The notes beneath the pieces were generated by a model, which did no database searches, was not told the DNA's origin, and worked only from the letters and a program-made list of their open reading frames with translations. A stretch of 64,000 nt of DNA from Niastella yeongjuensis. GTDB taxonomy: Bacteria; Bacteroidota; Bacteroidia; Chitinophagales; Chitinophagaceae. Numbering within the stretch: the first letter of the stretch is position 1; the number at the start of each line of letters is the position of its first letter. Where the stretch lies: assembly GCF_900110245.1 (NCBI RefSeq), contig NZ_FOCZ01000005.1, positions 496,001-560,000 of the forward strand, given 5' to 3'. The position numbers were made by a program, and so were the translations under genes. Positions 16,830-25,798 of the stretch are shown piece by piece.

Positions 16830-17437
16830 TTCTTCTGTAACAGCAGATGCTTCAACCTGCTAAAAGTCTCTGGTTTTATATTAAGGTAAGACGCTAAGAT
16901 CTTTTGCGGTACCCGCTGCAACATATGCGGGTGATTGTTCATATATTGAAGGAAACGATCGCGGGTAGACGTGTTTAGCTGATCGAAATAACGGGCATCT
17001 TTTTTAATGAACATTTGCATAATGATGACGCGGCCCAGCTCTTCCGCTTCGGGAATTTTATCCAGGGCCTCATTCATGCGGTCGTGCCGGATAGATACCA
17101 GCACGGTAGGCTCCAGCGTCTGAATGATCACATCAGACGGAACACGGTGGTGAAAAGATATTTCAGATTGAATAAAATGCCCTTCGGTAGCCAATTGCAG
17201 GGTTACTTCACCCCTGATGGAAGAAGGTACATATTTGCGAGCGAGGCCTTTCACAACCACATTCATGTAATCCTCCATTTCGCCCAGGTTCACGAGTTTC
17301 TTCTTTTTCTCAAATTGGCGGATCTCCAGGTAAGGTATCAATTGTTCCATCCCTTCGCGGCTGATAGTGGAAAACCGCTGCAGGCTTACCAGAAGGTGTT
17401 CAAAAACGTCCCTGGCAACAATATTTTTATCCCCCAT
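16826..17437 (-). CDS. Crp/Fnr-type regulator (downstream copy of a tandem pair)
   Basis: 203 residues. A cyclic-nucleotide-binding-like beta-roll (about 20-130) is followed by a C-terminal helix-turn-helix whose core reads [25 protein letters not shown], typical of Bacteroidota Crp-like proteins. Strong cAMP-binding residues (the RxS of the phosphate-binding cassette) are not evident, so the effector is unknown. It lies 9 nt downstream of a second Crp-like gene on the same strand, so the two form an operon and presumably arose by duplication. Confidence 0.85.
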   Translation of the reverse strand: MGDKNIVARDVFEHLLVSLQRFSTISREGMEQLIPYLEIRQFEKKKKLVNLGEMEDYMNVVVKGLARKYVPSSIRGEVTLQLATEGHFIQSEISFHHRVPSDVIIQTLEPTVLVSIRHDRMNEALDKIPEAEELGRVIIMQMFIKKDARYFDQLNTSTRDRFLQYMNNHPHMLQRVPQKILASYLNIKPETFSRLKHLLLQKK

Positions 17438-17446
17438 AACAATTCA

Positions 17447-18046
17447 TCATTTAAGATAAGGTGCATCTGATTTTTTACTTCTCAACAAATGCTTGAGCCG
17501 GCTGAAAGTTTCCGGTTTTATATTCAGGTAAGATGCCAGGTATTTCTGCGGCACCCGTTGAAACAACTCCGGATTATCGTTCATAAAACGCAAAAATCGC
17601 TCTTTTGTGCTATACCGGATGCGTTCCAGTTCCCATACTTCTTTTTGCAAAAACAACTCGGTTATGATCAACCGGCTCAACCGTTCCAACTTGGGGTAAC
17701 GGCTGTATAGTTGTTCAGCTCTGTCGTGAGCAAGGGAGTAAAAGGTGGTAGGTTCTACGGTTTCTATCACGTAGGTACTGGGCATTCCGGAAAAATAAGA
17801 TACGGAAGAAGAGATCAACTCTCCTTCTTTGGCTATCTGGGTTATTATCTCTTCTTTGCCTTTTAGGAAAAATTTTCGGGCTAACCCCTTAATCACGAAG
17901 TACAAATACTTTTCAGAATCTCCTATATCTGTTAGCCGAACTTTTTTATCAACCTGTCTTACTTCAATCGAATTGATAAGAGCCTCCAGTTCTTCCGCCG
18001 GAAGATCGATAAACTGGTCTATATACTTCTGTAATATAGCAACCAT
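17447..18046 (-). CDS. Crp/Fnr-type regulator (upstream copy of a tandem pair)
   Basis: 199 residues with the same architecture as its neighbour: beta-roll ([32 protein letters not shown]) and C-terminal [25 protein letters not shown], nearly identical in the recognition helix. The two proteins may therefore bind similar sites. It is divergent from icd, separated by about 190 nt that contain the icd promoter. Regulation of icd by this protein is possible but not shown. Confidence 0.85.
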   Translation of the reverse strand: MVAILQKYIDQFIDLPAEELEALINSIEVRQVDKKVRLTDIGDSEKYLYFVIKGLARKFFLKGKEEIITQIAKEGELISSSVSYFSGMPSTYVIETVEPTTFYSLAHDRAEQLYSRYPKLERLSRLIITELFLQKEVWELERIRYSTKERFLRFMNDNPELFQRVPQKYLASYLNIKPETFSRLKHLLRSKKSDAPYLK

Positions 18047-18174
18047 ATTGCAAGTTAGAATTTATCAACAATTATTACTTTGGTTTAACCGGGAGCCTCA
18101 TTTTTATAAGTACAACCATGTACGGGTTGGTGAAAAAACATCATACCTGTACGCTGTTTGGAAGCTAAAAAGCC

Positions 18175-18207
18175 TTTTGCACATTTGGCCATTCTGCTGT
18201 AGGTTTG
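18175..18207 (+). promoter_or_regulatory. Promoter of icd (TTTTG-N20-TAGGTTTG)
   Basis: TTTTG at 18175-18179 and TAGGTTTG at 18200-18207 are spaced by 20 nt, matching both Bacteroidota promoter boxes. Transcription would start near 18213, giving a leader of about 25 nt before the ATG at 18240. Confidence 0.65.
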
Positions 18208-18239
18208 CACCCTTATTTGAAGGCAAAAAAAAAGCATCT

Positions 18240-19475
18240 ATGGCACAAAAAATCAATGTACAGAATCCTGTTGTAGAACTGGATGGCGATGAAATGACAC
18301 GCATTATCTGGAAGTTCATCAAGGACAAACTCATCCTTCCCTACGTTAACGTCGATATTAAATACTTCGACCTGGGTGTTGAATACCGCGACCAAACCAA
18401 CGACCAGGTTACTATTGATGCCGCCAATGCTATCAAACAGTATGGTGTAGGAATCAAATGTGCTACAATCACCCCCGACGAGGCCCGAGTAAAGGAATTC
18501 TCCCTGAAACAAATGTGGAAGAGCCCCAATGGTACCATCCGTAACATCCTGGACGGTACAGTTTTCCGTGAGCCCATCGTAATCAACAATATCCCTCGCC
18601 TGGTTACCAACTGGACTGCTCCCATCATCGTTGGCCGTCACGCTTTTGGTGATCAATACCGCGCTACCGATACTGTTATCAAAGGAAAAGGCAAATTGAC
18701 CATGACCTTTACACCCGAAGGTGGTGGCGAACCACAAACTTTTGAAGTATATAACTTTAAAGGTGATGGTGTTGCCATGACCATGTACAATACCGACGAA
18801 AGCATCAAAGGTTTCGCCCGTAGCTGCTTCAACATGGCCCTCGCAAAAAAATGGCCTTTGTACCTGAGCACCAAAAATACTATCCTGAAAAAATACGATG
18901 GTCGTTTCAAGGATATTTTCGAAGAGATCTTCAACAACGAGTTCAAAACAGCCTTCGACGCAGCCGGTATCGTTTATGAGCACCGCCTGATCGATGACAT
19001 GGTTGCCAGCGCCCTGAAATGGAATGGCAATTTTGTTTGGGCTTGTAAGAACTACGATGGCGATGTTCAAAGCGACACAGTTGCACAAGGCTTTGGTTCT
19101 CTGGGCTTAATGACGTCTGTTTTAATTACCCCCGACGGCAAAACCATGGAAGCCGAAGCTGCCCATGGCACCGTAACACGCCACTATCGCGACCACCAGA
19201 AAGGAAAACCAACCAGCACCAACCCTATCGCTTCCATCTTCGCATGGACAAGAGGTTTGGCCTTCCGCGGTAAACTGGACGGCAACCAGGCTCTTATCGA
19301 CTTCTGCAACACATTAGAGTCTACTTGTATAGAAACAGTTGAAAGTGGTAAAATGACTAAAGATTTGGCCGTTTGTATTCATGGAAATAAAGTAGAACAC
19401 GGAAAAGACTTCCTGTATACTGAAGAATTCCTGGATGCCATCGACACCAACCTGAAAAAGAAAATGGGTCTGTAA
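18240..19475 (+). CDS. icd: NADP-dependent isocitrate dehydrogenase, eukaryotic-like type
   Basis: 411 residues from [21 protein letters not shown], the usual N-terminus of the IDH1-like (homodimeric, about 410 residue) class rather than the E. coli Icd class. It has [14 protein letters not shown] and [21 protein letters not shown] (substrate loop). It also has the metal-binding region [14 protein letters not shown] and the NADP loop [14 protein letters not shown]. It oxidises isocitrate to 2-oxoglutarate in the TCA cycle in the cytosol. The frame is open upstream to 17829, but that part overlaps the divergent gene and precedes the promoter, so I start at 18240. Confidence 0.95.
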   Translation: MAQKINVQNPVVELDGDEMTRIIWKFIKDKLILPYVNVDIKYFDLGVEYRDQTNDQVTIDAANAIKQYGVGIKCATITPDEARVKEFSLKQMWKSPNGTIRNILDGTVFREPIVINNIPRLVTNWTAPIIVGRHAFGDQYRATDTVIKGKGKLTMTFTPEGGGEPQTFEVYNFKGDGVAMTMYNTDESIKGFARSCFNMALAKKWPLYLSTKNTILKKYDGRFKDIFEEIFNNEFKTAFDAAGIVYEHRLIDDMVASALKWNGNFVWACKNYDGDVQSDTVAQGFGSLGLMTSVLITPDGKTMEAEAAHGTVTRHYRDHQKGKPTSTNPIASIFAWTRGLAFRGKLDGNQALIDFCNTLESTCIETVESGKMTKDLAVCIHGNKVEHGKDFLYTEEFLDAIDTNLKKKMGL

Positions 19476-19515
19476 TACATATCAGATCAACGATATAAAC
19501 AGGTTATACCTCAAT

Positions 19516-19549
19516 AAAAAGCGTTCCGTTTTCCGCGGAGCGCTTTTTT
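19516..19549 (+). terminator. icd terminator
   Basis: AAAAAGCGTTCCG and CGGAGCGCTTTTT pair with one G-U wobble around a short T-rich loop, followed by a T-run. It lies 40 nt after the icd stop. Confidence 0.85.
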
Positions 19550-19640
19550 ATTTGTGGAAAAAAACCGCCCCATAATTTTTAGGTATTTTTTTCTTTGACC
19601 TGCCCCTGCCTTCCCTCAGCCCAGAATTCCTGAATCAAAT

Positions 19641-19722
19641 AACAGGGACCTAACAAGGACCTAACAGGGACCTGACAGGGACCTGACAGGGACCAGGAAG
19701 GGATTTTCTCCCTGTTAGGTCC
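19641..19722. repeat. Five 11-bp tandem repeats plus an inverted copy
   Basis: Five adjacent units of the form [AG]ACAGGGACCT (one variant has ACAAGG) occupy 19641-19695. An inverted copy, CCCTGTTAGGTCC, follows at 19710-19722 and can pair with the units. The same ACCTGACAGG word recurs near 38730. Confidence 0.9.
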
Positions 19723-19857
19723 GGGTTAAGTCTGTCTTAGGTTTTGGGATGTCCTGAACGCATATTGCATTCAGGTGGTTACCAAAAAGAAGGCCCTCCC
19801 GAACAGACGGAAGAGCCTTTTGTGATGATAATACCCCTTAACTTACCTATTTTAATT

Positions 19858-19932
19858 AGTTCAAAGTTTTAAGTTGAAAGTTGAAAGGCACCGCCGCGTC
19901 GAGGCTTTCGGCCCTCTGCCTTCTGCCCTTCC
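19858..19932. repeat. Two heptad arrays of different type
   Basis: AGTTCAA/AGTTGAA units (19858-19885) are followed after a short unique stretch by CCTTCTG-type units (19912-19932). Confidence 0.7.
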
Positions 19933-20494
19933 TACATCAATTATGCCTAACCCTCTTCCAATCGTAAAAACCCTGTTAAGGAACGGCCAATCCCCATTCC
20001 TGCGACATAATTTCCACAAAAAGGTCTCCTCCCTGGGCTGGAACCGGGAGAAGACCACATAATGATTGATTTAACCCTAAACTATGTACAGAACAAACGC
20101 AGAAAGCACTTCGCATGCTTAGCGGTTAATCATCACCTTGTTATACAGGGTCGATGATCTATTTTAATTGACAGCGCACGCAATAAATCCGTTGCGCCTA
20201 CAGTTTAGTAAGAGTGTTAAAGATTCAATAATGTGTATGAAAACATCGAAGTGTGCGGGCAATGCTGTGCAATTTTTTCATAAGTTACAGCGTAGATGCC
20301 TTTATGGAGTGGCTGCAAAATCACCGGCTTAGATATTACAACAAAAAATATTTTGCCATTAGTTTTAAAAGCCCGAACGTTAAATATTGAATGTGAAAAA
20401 TACGATTCCAGTATAAAAAGTCTCTTGCCAGGGGAACGCCCATGTACACGTGAAGGATTAAACAAAAGTACGGCCGGCGTTCCTATTTTATTTT

Positions 20495-20533
20495 AAAGGG
20501 CGTGCCACGGTTTGGAACCGTGGCACGCCCTTT
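20495..20533 (-). terminator. Long perfect hairpin after the GH20 gene
   Basis: An 18-bp perfect stem (AAAGGGCGTGCCACGGTT) has a 3-nt loop TGG. It lies 20 nt beyond the stop of the minus-strand hexosaminidase gene. T-tracts are weak on the minus side, but stem strength supports termination or mRNA 3' end protection. Confidence 0.75.
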
Positions 20534-20552
20534 ATTTGTACATTTTACCTAT

Positions 20553-22469
20553 TTATTTCTTCCTGTCAGCTCTCGCTTTCAAGGTCGCTACCGGCATGGT
20601 GATCATTCTGCCGATAGGCTCCTTACCCCTGTACGAAATCACCCGTATGGTAACCGCATCTTTAGGTACCAATACCGGCTGCGTGTATTTGGGATAAAAG
20701 CGATCGGGGAATGAATTATCAAAACTGTAGTAGAGGTCCAGTCCTTCTATTTGCGGGTTCAGCTCCACTTTCAGCTGATCTCCTTCCTTGTTCACATCAA
20801 AAACAGGATCGTACATACTGGGCGCATATTTGATCCCGGCTACATCGAAACGACCGAAATGAGCTTCTACCCGGCGTATAAAGTCATTCCAGTCCTTTTT
20901 CTCCTTAGGCGACCAAACACTCTCGGCCACGGCAAAAGCCCTGGGCCAGGTCATATACTGCGCATGACGCATGTTATAGATCTGTTCTGTCCACAGGTTT
21001 GCCTGTCCGCCCTTGATGTATTTGGGATCTGCCCCCTCAGGGATGGGTTCAAACTGGTAGCTGCTTTTCAACAGCACCGTTTTATACACCGGCGGCTCAA
21101 TAGCACCGTCGCCCTGCATCAGGTCAATGTATACGTTGTTATTAGGGCTCATAACCACCTCATGCTGCATTTTAGCCGCTTCTGCCCCACCCTTCGACCC
21201 GCGCCAGCTCATAACGGCCGCATTAGGTGCCAGACCACCTTCCAGGATCTCATCCCAGCCAAGCAGTTTTTTCCCTTTCGACTCGATGATCTTTTCCACT
21301 CTTTTTACAAAATAGCTTTGCACCTCATGCATGTCCTTCAGGTTTTCCTTTTGCATCAGTTGTTTGATGGCATCGCTTTTCTCCCAGAAATTCTTCGCGC
21401 ACTCATCACCCCCCATATGGATGTATTCAAAGGGGAATAGCTGCGCAACTTCCGTAAACACTTTATCCAGCGCTTCATATACTTTGTCATTGGCAGGGCA
21501 CAGGGTATTATCAACCAGGGCATAAAAACCGGTATCGGTCCATTGCATGAATTTTTCGCCTGCACTAACGTGGTAAGAACCGGGTGTGCAGGAAAGTTCA
21601 GGATAACTGGCTACCATAGCCATGCTGTGACCGGGCACATCTATTTCGGGCATAATGTTCACAAAACGGTCGGCCGCATATTTTATCAGTTCTTTTATAT
21701 CATCCTGCGTATAAAAACCGCCATAGGTACGCGGCTCATTTTCGGCGGGTGGCGTTAAAGTGCCGAAGGTACCGGTCCTCTCTACCCGCCAGGCGCCTAC
21801 TTCGGTTAATTTAGGCAGCGATTTTATTTCAATACGCCAGCCCTGGTCATCGGTCAGGTGTAAGTGTAATAAGTTATATTTATACTTCACCATATCATCG
21901 ATGAACTCTTTTACCTGTTCTTTGGTGAAGAAGTGACGGGCTACATCAAACATCAAACCCCGCCAGGCAAAACGGGGGTAATCGGTAATGTGTACACCGG
22001 GAATAACCCAGCTGGTTTTCTTTACCACCGATTTACTTTCAATTTCTTTGGGTAGTAATTGCACCAGGGTTTGCACGGCATAAAACAAACCGGCAGGGTC
22101 ATTGGCAGCAACCTGCACACCGGCAGCTGTTACATCTATGGAATATCCTTCTTTTCCTAAGGTTTTATCAGCAGTGCGGTTCAATGTAAAACTGATCACA
22201 TTGGTTTTAACCGTTTGGGGAGCCGTGGCCATGGTAAAACCAGTGGCTGTTTTTACCTGGCTTGAAAAATACCCGGCAATCCGTTGCAAATCGGCATTTT
22301 TAGCATCGGCCACTATTTTAGTTTGATTGGTAAGCACAAAACGGGCGGTCTTTTTTTCAAGGGAAACCGGCTGTGGAATGATGGAAATGTCTGAAGTGGT
22401 TTGGGATACGGCAGCAGCAACCATCCAGAAACTGGCAAATAACAGGCTGAGTGATTTCATTTTAGGCAT
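20553..22469 (-). CDS. Beta-N-acetylhexosaminidase, GH20, secreted
   Basis: 638 residues with signal peptide (to about AAAVSQ); a start 3 codons later at 22460 is equally plausible. A GH20 N-terminal domain (about 25-155, DISIIPQPVSLEKK) precedes the catalytic TIM barrel. The catalytic Asp-Glu pair is in HMGGDECAKNFW. Substrate-pocket motifs GGFYTQDDIKELI, MPEIDVPGHSMAM and LLGWDEILEGG are present. The C-terminal region resembles the chitobiase C-terminal domain (about 555-638). It removes terminal GlcNAc/GalNAc from chitin fragments or glycans in the periplasm or outside. It is transcribed alone, divergent from the Usp gene. Confidence 0.94.
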   Translation of the reverse strand: MPKMKSLSLLFASFWMVAAAVSQTTSDISIIPQPVSLEKKTARFVLTNQTKIVADAKNADLQRIAGYFSSQVKTATGFTMATAPQTVKTNVISFTLNRTADKTLGKEGYSIDVTAAGVQVAANDPAGLFYAVQTLVQLLPKEIESKSVVKKTSWVIPGVHITDYPRFAWRGLMFDVARHFFTKEQVKEFIDDMVKYKYNLLHLHLTDDQGWRIEIKSLPKLTEVGAWRVERTGTFGTLTPPAENEPRTYGGFYTQDDIKELIKYAADRFVNIMPEIDVPGHSMAMVASYPELSCTPGSYHVSAGEKFMQWTDTGFYALVDNTLCPANDKVYEALDKVFTEVAQLFPFEYIHMGGDECAKNFWEKSDAIKQLMQKENLKDMHEVQSYFVKRVEKIIESKGKKLLGWDEILEGGLAPNAAVMSWRGSKGGAEAAKMQHEVVMSPNNNVYIDLMQGDGAIEPPVYKTVLLKSSYQFEPIPEGADPKYIKGGQANLWTEQIYNMRHAQYMTWPRAFAVAESVWSPKEKKDWNDFIRRVEAHFGRFDVAGIKYAPSMYDPVFDVNKEGDQLKVELNPQIEGLDLYYSFDNSFPDRFYPKYTQPVLVPKDAVTIRVISYRGKEPIGRMITMPVATLKARADRKK

Positions 22470-22597
22470 TTAATTGTGGTGACGAGTTTAAAATTAAGGG
22501 AATTTCACCGCTCAGATAGCAGAAAATTAACGCAAACGATTGATCCTCTTCATGGAATGATCATTAATTTGTAACTTCCCAAAAACAATCAAAACAC

Positions 22598-23428
22598 ATG
22601 AAGAAATTGCTTGTTCCTACTGACTTCTCCGACACATCAAAGAACGCAGCTTTGTTTGCTGCGCAAATGGCCGCAGACATTCAAAATGCCAAGATTATAT
22701 TAATTCATGTGTCAGATAAGATTACAGGTGGATCAGACGGTTCTCCGCTTACCGAGGACGATGATGACCGCCGGGTTATTTTAACGCAGGCCCTTAGCCA
22801 ATTGAAAGACGAATTACTGGCAGTAGTACCTCAGGCACCCATTGAGTTTGCGATGGAAAAAGGTTCATCCCTGGTGGAGACCTTAACGCGTTACGTACGT
22901 TATCAGGCCATCGACATCGTAGTGATGGGTATTACCGGCGCTACCCGGCTCGAACAGATCTTTATGGGCAGCAATACCCTCGATATGGCCAAAGAAAGTG
23001 CCTGCCCGGTTTTGATCATTCCACCGGATGCAAAATACCGCACTATCAAAAATGTAGTACTGGCCAGCGACTTTAAAGAGGTGGAAACCAGCATTCCGGT
23101 AGCACCGCTGAAAGCCACGCTCGACCTGTTTAAACCAGCCCTGCATATTGTGAATGTAGACAGTGAACACTATGTAGAACTGACCGATGAATACAAGGCA
23201 GAAAGAAAAAAACTGGAAGTGATGTTCAAGGATTATAAACCTGAGTTCTCTTTCATCAGGCAGTATGATTTCTTCGACGCCATCAGCCAGTATGTAGATG
23301 ATAAAAACATCGATCTGATCCTGATTGTGCCAAAAGACCGGTCATTTGTTCCCAGCCTCTTCAAAACCAGCCACACCAAAAGACTGGCCTATCACAGCCA
23401 CGTTCCCATTGTTGCTATTCATGAATAA
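22598..23428 (+). CDS. Universal stress protein, two tandem Usp domains
   Basis: 276 residues. Domain 1 (residues 1-145) ends with VMGITGATRLEQIFMGSNT and then ACPVLIIPPD, close to the nucleotide-binding signature G-2x-G-9x-G-(S/T). Domain 2 (about 150-276) is more degenerate and ends VPIVAIHE. The tandem arrangement is common in Bacteroidota. It is cytosolic, with no known specific partner. A strong GAAA-loop terminator follows. Confidence 0.9.
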   Translation: MKKLLVPTDFSDTSKNAALFAAQMAADIQNAKIILIHVSDKITGGSDGSPLTEDDDDRRVILTQALSQLKDELLAVVPQAPIEFAMEKGSSLVETLTRYVRYQAIDIVVMGITGATRLEQIFMGSNTLDMAKESACPVLIIPPDAKYRTIKNVVLASDFKEVETSIPVAPLKATLDLFKPALHIVNVDSEHYVELTDEYKAERKKLEVMFKDYKPEFSFIRQYDFFDAISQYVDDKNIDLILIVPKDRSFVPSLFKTSHTKRLAYHSHVPIVAIHE

Positions 23429-23452
23429 GCGGGGATATAACGTATTGATAAC

Positions 23453-23482
23453 AGGCGTAGCCGAAAGGTTGCGCCTTTTTTT
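23453..23482 (+). terminator. Terminator of the Usp gene (GAAA tetraloop)
   Basis: A 10-bp stem AGGCGTAGCC pairs with GGTTGCGCCT (two G-U pairs), loop GAAA, followed by 7 T. It is a typical rho-independent terminator 25 nt after the stop. Confidence 0.88.
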
Positions 23483-23509
23483 CTAAAGGCAGGCCCTCCT
23501 TCGCAACCC

Positions 23510-23537
23510 AAATCTAAGAACTCAGAACTAAGAACCA
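23510..23537 (+). repeat. Heptad array ending in the lysR start codon
   Basis: Units AAATCTA, AGAACTC, AGAACTA and AGAACCA run without gap into the ATG at 23537; the A of the start codon is the last base of the fourth unit. The array occupies the ribosome-binding region. Confidence 0.75.
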
Positions 23538-24445
23538 TGCTAAGTTACAGTCATGAAGTTTTTTTCGAAGTAGCCACCCACCTCAGCTTTTCCAAAGCTG
23601 CCGATATCCTGTACATCAGCCAGCCCGCTATTACCAAACACATCCAGTCGCTCGAAAAACATTATAAAATAAGTCTGTTCGAACGCAAAGGCAATACCGT
23701 ATCTCTTACCAGTGAAGGAAAAATTCTGCTTGAATATGTAGTAAAAGGCCGCGAATTGCAACGCCAGCTCGAGTTCGACATGAGTATTCAAAAAGACCTG
23801 CAACTGGCAAAAGGATCGTTTACGCTGGGCACCAGCACCACTATTTCCCTGTACGTGATCCCCCCGGTTTTTTCTGCCTTTCACCAGCAATATCCCAATA
23901 TCGATCTGAAGCTGGTGAACCGCAACTCCGAAAACATATTAAAGGCGCTGCTCGATCATGAAATTGACCTGGCCATTACCGAAGGCCGCAACACCATTAC
24001 CTCAGTAAAATATCAGTTCTTTTTAACAGATGAGGTAATACCGGTTTGCAGTGCCAAAAGCAGCCTGGTAAAAAAGAAAAACATCTCGCCAGAGGAATTA
24101 AAGACCATACCGGTGGCCCTCCGCGAAAGAGGATCAGGCACCTTGCTGGCCGTAACAGAAGCATTACAAAAATGCAAACTCAGCATTGCCGACCTGCAAC
24201 ACAAAATTGTTTTAGGTGGCACCGAAGCGCTGAAGAATTTTCTGCTCGACGATACCTGTCTGGGCTTTTTACCATTGCGGTCAGTAGCCCGGCAACTGAA
24301 AAACGGCGAACTGGTTCGGTTAACCATCCCGGGTTTAACCATCCATCGTTCCTTTTATTTTATGCAACGCCGTGGCTCTGAAACAGACCGTATCAATCAA
24401 CTCTTTATAAAACTTGCCACCAGCCATTATAACAAAAAGTTATAG
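23537..24445 (+). CDS. LysR-family transcriptional regulator
   Basis: 302 residues. The N-terminal winged HTH reads FFEVATHLSFSKAADILYISQPAITKHIQSLEK, the canonical LysR motif. The C-terminal substrate-binding domain (about 90-300) has two alpha/beta lobes. The effector and targets are unknown. The next gene, threonine synthase, lies 73 nt downstream on the same strand, and a 12-bp palindrome sits between, so the pair could be cotranscribed or the regulator could act on thrC. The 5' end is a heptad array instead of an ordinary leader. Confidence 0.92.
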   Translation: MLSYSHEVFFEVATHLSFSKAADILYISQPAITKHIQSLEKHYKISLFERKGNTVSLTSEGKILLEYVVKGRELQRQLEFDMSIQKDLQLAKGSFTLGTSTTISLYVIPPVFSAFHQQYPNIDLKLVNRNSENILKALLDHEIDLAITEGRNTITSVKYQFFLTDEVIPVCSAKSSLVKKKNISPEELKTIPVALRERGSGTLLAVTEALQKCKLSIADLQHKIVLGGTEALKNFLLDDTCLGFLPLRSVARQLKNGELVRLTIPGLTIHRSFYFMQRRGSETDRINQLFIKLATSHYNKKL

Positions 24446-24468
24446 CATATAAGCAATCGGTATCGTTT

Positions 24469-24480
24469 CACTTGCAAGTG
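24469..24480. promoter_or_regulatory. 12-bp palindrome upstream of thrC
   Basis: CACTTGCAAGTG is a perfect palindrome in the lysR-thrC gap. It is a candidate regulatory site, but LysR sites are usually longer (T-N11-A). Confidence 0.25.
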
Positions 24481-24518
24481 GTCATTACTTTTACATCGTC
24501 ATCCATTTGACATTTGCA

Positions 24519-25694
24519 ATGAAAACAGTACACACACTTACTTCCTTAACACAACTGGCCTGTTCGCAATGCGGACAAACATACAGTGCCTTTGAGCCGC
24601 AAACCTTTTCACCCTGCTGCAACAAACCCCTGGTAGCACAATACAATTTAGCTGAAGTACCGGAAAGAACGGTGCTGTATAACCGGGAAGCCACCATGTG
24701 GCGATATAAAGAAGTGTTGCCTGTTTTTGAAGAAGAGAATATCGTGAGCCTGGGCGAAGGCATGACCCCCATTCTTGAATTAAAACGGTTACAATCGGCT
24801 TACGAATTGCCTAACCTTTTTTTGAAAGACGAATCAAAAAACCCAACCGGTTCTTTTAAAGCAAGAGGATTAAGCGCAGCCGTTAGTAAAGCAAAAGAAT
24901 TCGGTTTTCAAACCTGTATTATCCCAACCGCTGGCAATGCAGGAGGTGCATTAGCCGCTTATTGCGCCAAGGCAGATATAAAAGCCATTGTGGTAATGCC
25001 GCGTCATACGCCCCAGGTGTTTAAAGATGAATGTGAATTATATGGCGCAGAGCTGATACTGGTTGACGGGCTCATCAGCGATTGTGCAAAGAAAGTAGCA
25101 CAGTTGAAAGATTCCATCAATTGCTTCGATATTTCAACCATGAAAGAACCTTACCGCCTCGAAGGCAAGAAGACCATGGGGTATGAAATAGCCGAACAAT
25201 TTGGCTGGACATTACCCGACGTGATCCTCTACCCCACTGGCGGCGGTACCGGTTTAATTGGCATGTGGAAGGCCTTTAAAGAAATGCAACAAATGGGCTG
25301 GATCGGTGAAAAACTCCCCCGTCTGTATGCAATACAGGCAGAGAATTGTCAGCCCGTGATGCAAACCTGGAAAGGCTTACAACCCAACGCCAAGAATTAC
25401 ATAGGCCAACCTTCACTGGCTAACGGACTGGCAGTACCAAATCCATTTGCAGAAGACATGATATTGAAAGCACTGCGCGAATCGAAAGGACAACCGGTTG
25501 CAGTAAGTGATGATGATATGGTAGCTGCAGTAAAAGAAATTGCCTATAAAGAAGGATTGATCATTGCACCGGAAGGCGGCGCACTGTGGAAAGGACTGTT
25601 ACAACTGGTGCAGGAAGGCACCGTGCAACGCGCTGAAAAGATCTTACTACTCAATACAGGTACCGGATACAAATACCTCGAAAATATTCTATAA
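24519..25694 (+). CDS. thrC: Threonine synthase
   Basis: 391 residues from MKTVHTLTSL; the frame begins at a TTG 12 nt upstream, but the ATG is the better start. It begins with a Cys-rich ribbon (ACSQCGQTYSAF, SPCCNKP). The PLP-binding lysine lies in KDESKNPTGSFKARG. The PLP phosphate-binding glycine loop is PTGGGTGLIGMWKAF. It is a fold-type II enzyme converting O-phosphohomoserine to threonine. The ribbon-containing form groups with threonine synthases rather than threonine dehydratases. No thrA or thrB lies nearby. Confidence 0.88.
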   Translation: MKTVHTLTSLTQLACSQCGQTYSAFEPQTFSPCCNKPLVAQYNLAEVPERTVLYNREATMWRYKEVLPVFEEENIVSLGEGMTPILELKRLQSAYELPNLFLKDESKNPTGSFKARGLSAAVSKAKEFGFQTCIIPTAGNAGGALAAYCAKADIKAIVVMPRHTPQVFKDECELYGAELILVDGLISDCAKKVAQLKDSINCFDISTMKEPYRLEGKKTMGYEIAEQFGWTLPDVILYPTGGGTGLIGMWKAFKEMQQMGWIGEKLPRLYAIQAENCQPVMQTWKGLQPNAKNYIGQPSLANGLAVPNPFAEDMILKALRESKGQPVAVSDDDMVAAVKEIAYKEGLIIAPEGGALWKGLLQLVQEGTVQRAEKILLLNTGTGYKYLENIL

Positions 25695-25744
25695 GGGACG
25701 GTTAATGCGGGGCTGGCCAATGGCTGGCCCCTTTTTTAAATAAA

Positions 25745-25780
25745 AATTCCCCTGAGAAAACAATCCTTTCTCAAGGGAAT
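25745..25780. terminator. Bidirectional terminator between thrC and aguA
   Basis: ATTCCCCTGAGAAA pairs with TTTCTCAAGGGAAT (one mismatch) around a 7-nt loop, flanked by A- and T-rich ends, between convergent genes. Confidence 0.8.
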
Positions 25781-25798
25781 AATTCTTTATCGACAGTA

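Larger units (their letters stand above)
19551..20494. other. About 0.95 kb without a supportable gene
   Basis: Open frames here are short, lack a recognisable start context, and have unremarkable composition. I see the 11-bp tandem repeat (19641-19722), heptad arrays (19858-19885 and 19912-19932) and an imperfect hairpin near 19787-19820 followed by T-rich sequence. The remainder (about 20060-20490) shows nothing I can interpret. Confidence 0.6.

Noticed and set aside
17829-18239. Extended N-terminus of isocitrate dehydrogenase
   Set aside because: The open frame overlaps the divergent Crp-like gene and the icd promoter, and the family starts at MAQKINVQ.
18213-19088. Long open frame of 291 codons antisense to icd
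   Set aside because: It is a shadow of the highly biased icd codon use, with no known homology or start context.
20217-20496. Small open frames on both strands in the gap downstream of icd
   Set aside because: Translations show no recognisable features, no signal or domain, and no start-site support.
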